Source: REEB95 sp963785735 (lineage in GTDB: Bacteria > Pseudomonadota > Alphaproteobacteria > ATCC43930 > CGMCC-115725). From it: 64,000 nt of DNA. The notes below the pieces were generated by a model. The model was not told the DNA's origin, did not search any database, and saw nothing but the letters and a program-made list of their open reading frames with translations. Where the stretch lies: contig CAWAWJ010000001.1 of assembly GCA_963785735.1 (NCBI GenBank), positions 1,550,001 to 1,614,000 on the forward strand, written 5' to 3'. The translations under genes were made by a program, and so were the position numbers. Below, one piece after another: positions 18,904-27,062 of the stretch. Every line of letters begins with the position of its first letter. Position 1 is the first letter of the stretch.

Positions 18904-19944
18904 GTGGTGTTGAGTAGGGGAAATCGGAGAATTTTCTGGCGTAACGCGGCCGCGCTCGCGCCCGTCTTGCTGGCGGCGCTCTTCCCGGCGGACGCGTTTG
19001 CTCATGTCAAATGGTTCGCCCATTACGACATCGTGCAGCAGCCGCTGCCGCTGAAACAGGTCTTCAGCCCGGTCTTCTGGCAGCTGATCGCCACCGCGGC
19101 CATCCTGCTGTGGCTGCTGAGCTATGTGGAGCGGATCAGGCTCGGCGCGGTCTTCCTGGGCGCGATCGAGCGCGTGAGCGCGGGTTTCCGGCCGCGCACC
19201 GAAGCGTTTTACCGCGGCGGCACGGCGGTATTTTTCGCCGCGCTCTTCGCGCTGGGCGGCATCATCCTGACGCCGGAACTCAAAACCGACTGGACGGCCA
19301 TTTCCTGGCTCGAGGCCGGGATCTCGCTCGGCATGCTCTGGCGCCGGACCATGATCGTTTCGGCCCTGGGCATCGCTTTCCTCTACGCCTATGGCGTCGC
19401 CAGCTATGGCATCTTCCACATGCTGGATTACCCGATTTTCCTCGCCCTGGCGGCCTATCTCGGCCTGACCGGGCTCGGTCTCAAGCTGTTCGATTTGCGG
19501 CCGCTCGATGTCGCGCGGTGGGGCGCTTCCATCACCCTGATGTGGGCGTCGATCGAGAAATGGGCCTATCCGGACTGGACCTATCCGCTGCTGCAATCCC
19601 GGCCCGAGATCGCCTTGAATCTGAACCCGGTCTTCTACATGACCGCCGCCGGCGTGGCGGAATTCAGCCTGGCCTTCGCGCTGTTGTGGACGCCGCTGGT
19701 GCGGCGCACGGCGGCGATCGTGCTCGCCTTCATGTTCATCGCTGCGGTGCTCGATTTCGGCAAGATCGACGCCATCGGCCATCTCATGATCATCGTCATC
19801 CTGTTCGGCATCATCGCCGACGACCAGCCGGATGAGCGCCATGCGCCGCTGCTGGCGCCCTTGTGGTATTGCGCTTCGCTGGTTCTGTTCCTGGCCGCCT
19901 ATTACGGGTTGCATGCGGCGATTTACAACACGTCAATATGGTAG
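18904..19944 (+). CDS. multi-pass inner-membrane protein, unknown function
   Basis: A 346-residue integral membrane protein with about eight hydrophobic helices. The first (about 15-32) ends in a signal-like AFAHVKWF, and others lie near 58-75, 106-124, 150-215 and 255-295. The HVKWF segment followed by a proline-rich loop, and a mid-protein SIEKWAYPDWTYPLL motif, resemble bacterial DoxX-superfamily or related membrane oxidoreductase proteins, but this is only a resemblance. The start is GTG 18904 with AGGGGA about five bases upstream. It lies 182 bases before the histidine kinase on the same strand, so co-transcription is possible. Confidence 0.75.
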   Translation: MVLSRGNRRIFWRNAAALAPVLLAALFPADAFAHVKWFAHYDIVQQPLPLKQVFSPVFWQLIATAAILLWLLSYVERIRLGAVFLGAIERVSAGFRPRTEAFYRGGTAVFFAALFALGGIILTPELKTDWTAISWLEAGISLGMLWRRTMIVSALGIAFLYAYGVASYGIFHMLDYPIFLALAAYLGLTGLGLKLFDLRPLDVARWGASITLMWASIEKWAYPDWTYPLLQSRPEIALNLNPVFYMTAAGVAEFSLAFALLWTPLVRRTAAIVLAFMFIAAVLDFGKIDAIGHLMIIVILFGIIADDQPDERHAPLLAPLWYCASLVLFLAAYYGLHAAIYNTSIW

Positions 19945-20126
19945 CGGCGCGGTGCTCCTAATCATTTGTTAACCCTGCCGGCGGTGGAAAACCCGCAGCC
20001 AGTCTTGCCCATTGCGCGCAAATCCGTCCTGGCCGTGTATTCAGCCCATTTGCCGGGAGTTTTAAGGGAACATTAGCCGTGTAAGCCGCAATCTCATGCA
20101 GGTTTCCCTGCTTTGAGGTTGGACAG

Positions 20127-22013
20127 GTGTTCCTGTTGTTTGCATCCGCGTTTCGCAATGGAATCGGCGCCGTGGCCGGGATGATCCGCGCCGTCGGGGT
20201 GACCATCCGCGGCAAGATTCTGCTGGCCTATCTCGTCATCGCGGCGATCACCGGCTTTGTCGGCGTTTACGCCGTCAACAGCGTCAGCGAAGCCGGCCGC
20301 CTGGTCGTCCAGACTTATGACAAGCCGCTGATGTCGATCAGCTATGCGCGCCTCGCGATGTCGAACTTCACCGGCATGCAACTGGCTCTGGAAGAACGCG
20401 TCAGGACCGCCGATCCCAAGCGACGGCACGTCCTCGACGAGCGCATGGACGATCTCGCCGCGTCCGTGGCCGAAGATCTGACCGTGACGGAAGAGCGTTC
20501 GATGTCGGCGCGAGCCGCCAATGCCGCTCATGACACCGCCCATGCCGTCGCCGCATGGGACGCGTTGCGCCGCAAGCTGATCGACGGCAAGAACGACGAG
20601 AAGGACCGCGAAACGCTCCAGCAACGCGCCGCGCCCATCCTCGACGACTTCGACAATCTGGCCGAGCTTACCGCCGATGACGGCTTCAAGGACCGCGAAC
20701 GCGCGCTCAATTCGATCGAGACCTACCGCCACCTCACCGAGATGGCGACGCTCGGCGCGTTGATGCTCGGCGTTCTGGTCGCGCTGATTCTGGCGCGCCG
20801 CATGGTCCGCCCGATTGCCGAGGCTTCCGACGCCGCCCGCCGTATCGCCGAGGGCGAACTCAATGTCGAAATCACCGTCGAAGGCAAGGACGAACTCGGG
20901 CGGCTACTGGGCTCGATGGCGGTAATGCGCGACAATATCCGCGGCATGATGGAGCGCGAAATCGCCGCCCGCCGCTCGGCCCAGACCCGCCTCGTCAACG
21001 CCATCGAGAGCACCGCGGAAGGTGTCATCCTGGCCGACGGCGAAGGCAAGATTCTGATCTCCAATTCGCGCATCGCGTCGTTTTTCCCGGCTCTTGGCCT
21101 GACCGTGGGCATGCCCTTGCCAGCGGCGCTGAGCAGCGGGGAGATTCGCCTGCCGGACGGCCGTTGGCTCAGCTTGAGCCGCAGCGCGACCTCGGATGGC
21201 GGCTATGTCGTCATCGTCAGCGACATCTCCGCGCTCAAGGAACGCGAGATCATGCTGCAATCGGCCAAGGAGCAGGCGGAAGCCGCGAACCGCGCCAAGA
21301 CCGAATTCCTGTCCAATATGGGCCATGAGCTGCGCACGCCCTTGAACGCCGTGATCGGCTTCTCCGAGATCATCACCAAGGAGATGTTCGGGCCGGTCGG
21401 CCAGCCTTCCTACAAGGAATTCGCTTCCGACATCCTGCGCAGCGGCAACCACCTGCTTGAGATCATCAACGACATCCTCGATATCGCCAAATGCGAGGGC
21501 GGCAATCTTCAGATCACGCCCGAGCCGATCGATGTCGGCGAGCTTTTGACGCACAGCGCCGAGATGGCGCAACCGCTAAGCCAGCGCGGCAACCTCGCGC
21601 TGAATGTGGAAATGCCCGCGGAGCCGATATGGATTCTGGCCGATCCGGCGCGCACGCGGCGCATGGTCCAGCATCTTCTCTCCAACGCGATCAAGTTCAC
21701 GCCGGCGGGCGGGCAGGTAACGCTGTCGGCCTCGCGGAAGTCTCGCGGCTGGATCGCGCTCACGGTCGCCGACACCGGCATCGGCATGCGCGCGGAGGAT
21801 ATTCCGGTGGCCCTGGCGCCCTTTGGCCAGATTGACAGCAGCCTGTCGCGCAAATACGAGGGCACCGGCCTGGGATTGCCCTTGTGCAAGGTGTTCGCGG
21901 GGCTGCACGGCGGCAAGCTCGACATCGAAAGCAGCCCCGGCAAGGGCACGGCGGTCACGGTCGTTCTGCCCGAGGCCGTTCGCGAGCCGCAATCGCTGGC
22001 CGTGGCGATTTGA
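20127..22013 (+). CDS. membrane-bound hybrid-less sensor histidine kinase (HAMP-PAS-HisKA-HATPase)
   Basis: Predicted 628-residue sensor kinase. TM1 is at about 30-50, followed by a ~150-residue mostly helical extracytoplasmic domain and TM2 at 205-223. HAMP is at 224-277, a PAS-like segment at about 285-370, and HisKA has phospho-acceptor His400 in FLSNMGHELRTPLNAVIGFSE-type context. The HATPase has N-box LLSNAIKFTP, G1 DTGIGM and G2 GTGLGLPL. GTG 20127 with GAGG nine bases upstream is the likely start. No response-regulator gene adjoins it, so the partner is elsewhere. The C-terminal architecture resembles the PleC/DivJ class of alphaproteobacterial kinases. Confidence 0.92.
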   Translation: MFLLFASAFRNGIGAVAGMIRAVGVTIRGKILLAYLVIAAITGFVGVYAVNSVSEAGRLVVQTYDKPLMSISYARLAMSNFTGMQLALEERVRTADPKRRHVLDERMDDLAASVAEDLTVTEERSMSARAANAAHDTAHAVAAWDALRRKLIDGKNDEKDRETLQQRAAPILDDFDNLAELTADDGFKDRERALNSIETYRHLTEMATLGALMLGVLVALILARRMVRPIAEASDAARRIAEGELNVEITVEGKDELGRLLGSMAVMRDNIRGMMEREIAARRSAQTRLVNAIESTAEGVILADGEGKILISNSRIASFFPALGLTVGMPLPAALSSGEIRLPDGRWLSLSRSATSDGGYVVIVSDISALKEREIMLQSAKEQAEAANRAKTEFLSNMGHELRTPLNAVIGFSEIITKEMFGPVGQPSYKEFASDILRSGNHLLEIINDILDIAKCEGGNLQITPEPIDVGELLTHSAEMAQPLSQRGNLALNVEMPAEPIWILADPARTRRMVQHLLSNAIKFTPAGGQVTLSASRKSRGWIALTVADTGIGMRAEDIPVALAPFGQIDSSLSRKYEGTGLGLPLCKVFAGLHGGKLDIESSPGKGTAVTVVLPEAVREPQSLAVAI

Positions 22014-22020
22014 GCCCTCG

Positions 22021-23208
22021 ATGGATGACACGGTGCCGAGGAAACCCGAAACCATGATGACGCGTGAAAAGAAATTTCTCGGCCGGGCCCGTCTGGGACG
22101 CAAAGAAGCGGCTTGGTGCGGCTTGGCGCTGGGGATGTGCGGCTTGGCCGCTCTGCTCGCGGCGGGGTTTGTGTCCGGCCGCGCCACGGCGGCGGCCCCG
22201 GCTACGGTCCCGGCCCCGGTCTCGGTTTCGGCCCCGGCCCCGGACTCGCAAGATCCGATTCAGCCGCTCGAAGCGTTGAAAGCGGAATATCACCGGCCGG
22301 CCTTGACCCCGTTCCCGCCCGAGAATCCTTATACCGGCGCCAAGGCCAATCTCGGCCGCATGCTGTTCTTCGATCCGATTATTTCCGGCAACGGCACGCG
22401 CTCCTGCGCCAGCTGCCACAATCCGGGCCTGTCCTGGGGCGACGGCCTGCCGCGCGCCATCGGCGTCGCACAGACGCCGCTGCCGACGCGCGCGCCGACC
22501 CTCATCGACATCGCCTATATCGAGATTCTGGGCTGGGACGGACATTTCAAGAATCTCGAGGCGGTCGCCTTCGGGCCGATCACCGGCGTCAACAACATGA
22601 ACCGCAAGGAAGAAGACCTGATCCGCCTGCTCCAGGGCATTCCCGGTTATGTGCGCGCTTTCGCCGAAGCCTTCCCGCCCGACGGGACCATCGACCGGAA
22701 CCACATCGAGCTCGCGCTTGCCACCTTCGAGCGCACCATCCTGGCTTCGCAATCGCCCTTCGACCGTTGGATCGCCGGCGACGAGACCGCCATCGACGCC
22801 TCGGCGAAGCGCGGCTTCGTTCTCTTCAACGGCAAGGCCGGTTGCGCCGAATGCCATTCGGGCTGGAACTTCACCGACGGCGCTTTCTACGATATCGGGG
22901 TGGGGCAGGGCGACGATATCGGCCGCGCCAAGCTGTTCCCGAATTCGCCCAAGCTCACCTATGCCTTCAAGGTGCCGACGCTTCGCGACGTGGCGCGGCG
23001 CGCGCCTTACATGCACAACGGTTCCGAACCGACGCTCGAAGCCGTCATCGATCTCTATGACCGCGGCGGGATCGACCGGCCGAGCCGTTCGGAGCTGATT
23101 AAGCCGCTCAATCTGACCGGCCCGGAAAAAGCCGATCTGATCGCCTTCCTCAAGACCCTGACCGGGGACCGCTCCGAGCACTTCGCCGTTTCTGAATTGC
23201 CGCGCTGA
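22021..23208 (+). CDS. di-haem cytochrome c peroxidase (MauG/CcpA family)
   Basis: Periplasmic or membrane-anchored peroxidase of 395 residues. An N-terminal hydrophobic anchor (about 33-51) and an Ala/Pro/Val linker precede two class I c-type haem domains: CASCH at 129-133 and CAECH at 275-279. RRAPYMHNGSEPTLE near residue 325 carries the expected Met ligand of the C-terminal haem. It reduces H2O2 or acts MauG-like on a protein substrate. ATG 22021 lies 7 bases after the kinase stop; ATG ATG at 22054 is an alternative with GAGGAA upstream. It converges on the cupredoxin gene with 3 bases between stops, so that copper protein is a candidate electron donor (inference). Confidence 0.92.
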   Translation: MDDTVPRKPETMMTREKKFLGRARLGRKEAAWCGLALGMCGLAALLAAGFVSGRATAAAPATVPAPVSVSAPAPDSQDPIQPLEALKAEYHRPALTPFPPENPYTGAKANLGRMLFFDPIISGNGTRSCASCHNPGLSWGDGLPRAIGVAQTPLPTRAPTLIDIAYIEILGWDGHFKNLEAVAFGPITGVNNMNRKEEDLIRLLQGIPGYVRAFAEAFPPDGTIDRNHIELALATFERTILASQSPFDRWIAGDETAIDASAKRGFVLFNGKAGCAECHSGWNFTDGAFYDIGVGQGDDIGRAKLFPNSPKLTYAFKVPTLRDVARRAPYMHNGSEPTLEAVIDLYDRGGIDRPSRSELIKPLNLTGPEKADLIAFLKTLTGDRSEHFAVSELPR

Positions 23209-23211
23209 ACC

Positions 23212-23532
23212 CTACTGGACGGTCACGCTGAGGTGCATCGTCGGGTGGATGGCGCATAGCACGGTGAAGGTGCCTTGCTTGTTGAACACCACATCGACGG
23301 TCGATCCCACCGGCTGCTCGCCGGAATCGAATTTCATCGCCGGAGAATCGACGTAGATATGATGCGTCACCTTGTCGTCGTTGACGATGTGGACGGTGGT
23401 GCCGATGGCGACGGTCAACGTGTCGGGCGTGAATTTCCGGTTCACCTGGCTGACATTGACGGTGATGGCCCAGGCGGCGGTCGCCGCGCACAGCAACAAG
23501 ACGACAAGCCCGGATCGAAACCAGCGCCGCAT
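23212..23532 (-). CDS. cupredoxin (plastocyanin-like type 1 copper protein)
   Basis: Small secreted electron carrier, 106 residues. The signal peptide is about residues 1-22 (VVLLLCAATAAWA). Type 1 copper ligands are visible: His57 or 58 in KVTHHIYV, and Cys93, His96 and Met99 in VLCAIHPTMHL. The compact C-x2-H-x2-M spacing is typical of plastocyanin/pseudoazurin-like proteins. The neighbouring di-haem peroxidase on the opposite strand is a plausible redox partner. Confidence 0.88.
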   Translation of the reverse strand: MRRWFRSGLVVLLLCAATAAWAITVNVSQVNRKFTPDTLTVAIGTTVHIVNDDKVTHHIYVDSPAMKFDSGEQPVGSTVDVVFNKQGTFTVLCAIHPTMHLSVTVQ

Positions 23533-23622
23533 GAATTGTTCCTCGCCGTGAAACCGGCCCGCCGATCATAGCAGCGGCCAGGGCCGCTCGATACCGCGAC
23601 TCGGGAAGGCCGCTTCGCGCGC

Positions 23623-24087
23623 TTATGACGCCTTGGCCGCCGCCAGCACCTCTTCGGCATGGCCCGGCACCTTAACCTTGCGCCACAGCCCGCGGATCAC
23701 GCCCTTTTCGTCGATCAGGAAGGTCGAGCGCTCGATTCCCATGTATTTGCGTCCATACATGCTTTTCTGCACCCAGACGCCGTAGCGCTCGGTGACCTTG
23801 CCGCCTTCGTCCGAAGCGAGCGTGAAGGGCAGATGGTATTTCTTCTTGAATTTGTCATGCGCCGCCACGCTGTCCCGCGACACGCCGATGATGACGGCGT
23901 CGATTTTACGAAAATTGGGGATGCCGTCGCGAAAGGCGCAGGCCTCGGCGGTGCAGCCCGAGGTGTCGTCCTTGGGGTAGAAATAAAGCACGATCTTCTT
24001 GCCCTTGAGCTCGCCGAGCTTGACCGTGCCGTCGCCATCGGTCGGTAAAGTGAAGTCGGGCGCCTTGTCGCCGATCTCGAGACTCAT
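23623..24087 (-). CDS. bcp: thioredoxin-dependent thiol peroxidase Bcp (peroxiredoxin Q)
   Basis: A 154-residue peroxiredoxin that reduces H2O2 and organic hydroperoxides. The peroxidatic Cys45 and resolving Cys50 lie in DTSGCTAEACAF, the atypical 2-Cys PrxQ pattern. The conserved N-terminus GDKAPDFTLPTDG and terminal GLWRKVKVPGHAEEVL fit Bcp. Its ATG overlaps the glnE stop in ATGA. Confidence 0.95.
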   Translation of the reverse strand: MSLEIGDKAPDFTLPTDGDGTVKLGELKGKKIVLYFYPKDDTSGCTAEACAFRDGIPNFRKIDAVIIGVSRDSVAAHDKFKKKYHLPFTLASDEGGKVTERYGVWVQKSMYGRKYMGIERSTFLIDEKGVIRGLWRKVKVPGHAEEVLAAAKAS

Positions 24088-27062
24088 GGACGGATTTCCT
24101 TCTCCCGTTTGGTTGTCTTGGCCGGCGCCTCGATGAGAGTCTCATAGAGCCGCAGGACGCGCTTTGCGCTCGCATCCATATCAGCTTTCAAGGCGGCGAA
24201 GTCAACCGCGCCCGCGCCCTCGGCCAGAATGGATTTGAGCGCCGGCGCCGCCTGGCTTTCGTCGAAGGGTTCCTCGACGGTGAGCTTCAAGAGCCCCTGC
24301 ACGTTGCGCCACAGCATGAGGGATGCGTCCAGCGTGTCCGCGTCCCCGCGCGTCAACGCGCCGCATTCGGCCAGCGCGCGCAACGCCTCGCGCGTATTTT
24401 GGCGCAGCACCCGCGGCATGCGCGCCGCCTCGCGCAGCTCGAGGTAATGGGCGATGAACTCGATATCGACCATGCCGCCGCGCCGGTGCTTCACCTCGAA
24501 GGCGGGCGGATTGCGGTGCGCGGCGGCGATGCGCCGGCGCATGTCGGCAACCTCGGATGCCAGCTTGGCGGGTTCGCGCTTCTGGGTCAGGACATCCCGC
24601 ACCTCGTCCATCACGCGGCGGCGCAATGCTTCCGGACCGGCCACCGCCCGGGCGCGGGTCAGCGCCATGTGCTCCCAGGTCCAGGCCATCTCCCGGTGAT
24701 AACGGCGGAAGGCCTTGAGGCTCGAGGCGATCGGCCCGGCCGTACCCGAGGGCCGGAGGCGCATATCCACCTCGTAGAGATTGCCCTCGGCCGTCAGCGC
24801 GGTGAGCGCGTTGATGAAGCGCTGGCACAGCCGCGCGTAATAGGCGGTCACCGACAAGGGCCGCGCGCCGCCGGATGATTCGCTAGAATCGGGCGCGTCA
24901 TAGATCAGGATCAGGTCGAGGTCCGAGACGAACGTCATCTCGCGGCTGCCGAGCTTGCCGAGACCCAGCACAACGAACGCGCCCTCCTTCACGGCGCCGT
25001 GGGCGCGGGCGAATTCGGCCGCCGTCCGCTCGAACAGCTGCTCGATCGCGGTTTCGGCGATATCGGAGAAAGCGCCGCCGGCCGCCTCACCATCGAGGCG
25101 GTGGCGCAGCAGCTGCACGCCCACCTGAAATTTTCGTTCGCCGACCCAGTGCCGGGCAAGATCGAGCGTTTCCTCGTAATGGATCGCGCGGTCGAGCAAT
25201 TGGCCGAGATCGGCCGCCAAGGATTCGCGCGGCGGCAGGACCGCGAAGAAATCCGCCGTCAGCCCGCTTTCGATCAAGCCGGGCCTGAGCGCCAGCGCTT
25301 CGGCCAGATTGGGCGCCGCCCCCATGATCTCGGCGATCAAGTCGATCAGTCCGGGGTTCTGATAGAGCAGCGAGAAGAGCTGCACCCCGGCGGGCAAGCG
25401 GCTCAGATACTGGTCGTAGCGGAGAAGGGCGGTGTCGGGATTGGATGACGCGCCGAAGGCCTTGAGCAACACGGGCACCAGCTCGGTCAAAAGCTCGCGC
25501 GCCCGCTGGCTGCGCGTCGCGCGGTAACGGCCGTGATGCCAACCGCGGATGATCGCGGCGATTTGGGCGGGTTCGGCGAATCCAAGGCGCGTGAGCGTCT
25601 TCAGGGTCTCGGGGTCGTCCTCGCTCCCGGTGAAGACCAAATTTCCCGGCGCCGCCAGTGAGGGCGATTCCTCGAACAACTGGGCGTAATGGCTTTCAAC
25701 GCCGCTCAACACATGCGTGAGATCGGCGGCGAAGAGCGCGGACGAGGCGTAACCCATGAACACCGCGATGCGCCGCAAGCCTTCTTCATCCTCGGGGATG
25801 GTATGGGTCTGGGCGTCCTCGACCATCTGCAGCCGGTGCTCGACGCGGCGCAGAAAGCGGTAGGACCGGGACATGGTCTCGGCGGCCTCGATGGTGATGT
25901 GACCCGCTTTCGCCAGCATCGCCAGCGCCGCGCAGGTGCCGGTGACGCGCAATTGCGGCTGGCGTCCGCCCCAGATCAATTGCTGCGTCTGGGCGAAGAA
26001 TTCGATCTCGCGAATCCCGCCGCGGCCCAGCTTGACGTTGTGTCCGGCGACGGCGATGGTGGCGCCGCCCTTATGCGCATGGATCTGGCGCTTGATCGAA
26101 TGGATGTCCTGGATGGCGGCGAAGTCGAGATGCTTGCGCCACAGGAAGGGGCCGAGCGCGGCAAGGAAAGCGCGGCCCGCTTCGAGGTCGCCCGCCACGG
26201 CCTTGGAACGGATGAGCGCGGCGCGTTCCCAATTCTGTCCGGCGCTTTCGTAGTAGACGATCGCCGCCTGGAGCGACATCGCCGGCGGGGTCGAACCCGG
26301 ATCGGGCCTGAGCCGCAGATCGGTGCGGAAGACATATCCGTCCGCCGTGCGCTCCTCCATCATGCGCACCAGCTCATGCGCCAGGCGGGTGTAGAAGAAT
26401 TGTAGGTCGCGCGGCCCGCGGTAGCGGGCTTTTTCCGCGTCGAACAGCAAGATCAGGTCGATGTCGCTCGAATAGTTGAGCTCGCCGGATCCCAGCTTGC
26501 CGACGCCGAGGACGATGAATCCGCTGCCGCGCGCCGGGTCGGCGCCGTCCGGCAATTCGATCTCTCCCTTGGCTGCCGCATCGGCGAGCAGATGGCGCGT
26601 GGCGAGCGACAGCGCGGCCTCGGCAAAGGCGCTCAAGCCTCCGATCACCCGATCGACCGGCCATAAACCGGCGATGTCGGCGATGCCGATGACCAAAGCG
26701 GCCTGCCGCTTCAGCACCCGCAAGCCCGCCATGAGCGGCTCTCGCCCATCCTGGGGCTTGAGATCGCGGTTGAGACGGTCTAGGAGTTCGGTGAAACTAG
26801 CCTCGGGGCCGTGTCGCCAAAGCCGCATCAGCAGGGCGGGCTCCTTGAGACAACAATGGGTTAGGAACGGGCTGTTGCCGAAAATCGATGAGAGCAGGGC
26901 CCTGCCCGGCGATTCGGCGGCGAATTCGCGCATCAAGGCGGCAAGTTGCGGGTCGCGCAGGTCTTCGGCCGCCTCGCGCCAACGCGCGAATCCGACCGCG
27001 ACAGTTTCCTCGTCGGCGGGCAGCGGGAGATTTTTGTAGGTGTCGGAAGATAAGGATGGCAT
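24084..27062 (-). CDS. glnE: glutamine synthetase adenylyltransferase / adenylyl-removing enzyme GlnE
   Basis: Bifunctional 992-residue regulator of glutamine synthetase. It AMPylates GS or removes AMP from it under PII control, linking nitrogen status to GS activity. Two nucleotidyltransferase domains are visible: GSGELNYSSDIDLILLFD at about 191-208 and GSREMTFVSDLDLILIYD near 702-719, each followed by GlnD_UR_UTase-like helices. Length fits GlnE. The ATG 27062-27060 shares the palindrome CATG with the ATG of the divergent gene, leaving no intergenic DNA. bcp follows with a 4-base overlap. Confidence 0.96.
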   Translation of the reverse strand: MPSLSSDTYKNLPLPADEETVAVGFARWREAAEDLRDPQLAALMREFAAESPGRALLSSIFGNSPFLTHCCLKEPALLMRLWRHGPEASFTELLDRLNRDLKPQDGREPLMAGLRVLKRQAALVIGIADIAGLWPVDRVIGGLSAFAEAALSLATRHLLADAAAKGEIELPDGADPARGSGFIVLGVGKLGSGELNYSSDIDLILLFDAEKARYRGPRDLQFFYTRLAHELVRMMEERTADGYVFRTDLRLRPDPGSTPPAMSLQAAIVYYESAGQNWERAALIRSKAVAGDLEAGRAFLAALGPFLWRKHLDFAAIQDIHSIKRQIHAHKGGATIAVAGHNVKLGRGGIREIEFFAQTQQLIWGGRQPQLRVTGTCAALAMLAKAGHITIEAAETMSRSYRFLRRVEHRLQMVEDAQTHTIPEDEEGLRRIAVFMGYASSALFAADLTHVLSGVESHYAQLFEESPSLAAPGNLVFTGSEDDPETLKTLTRLGFAEPAQIAAIIRGWHHGRYRATRSQRARELLTELVPVLLKAFGASSNPDTALLRYDQYLSRLPAGVQLFSLLYQNPGLIDLIAEIMGAAPNLAEALALRPGLIESGLTADFFAVLPPRESLAADLGQLLDRAIHYEETLDLARHWVGERKFQVGVQLLRHRLDGEAAGGAFSDIAETAIEQLFERTAAEFARAHGAVKEGAFVVLGLGKLGSREMTFVSDLDLILIYDAPDSSESSGGARPLSVTAYYARLCQRFINALTALTAEGNLYEVDMRLRPSGTAGPIASSLKAFRRYHREMAWTWEHMALTRARAVAGPEALRRRVMDEVRDVLTQKREPAKLASEVADMRRRIAAAHRNPPAFEVKHRRGGMVDIEFIAHYLELREAARMPRVLRQNTREALRALAECGALTRGDADTLDASLMLWRNVQGLLKLTVEEPFDESQAAPALKSILAEGAGAVDFAALKADMDASAKRVLRLYETLIEAPAKTTKREKEIRP

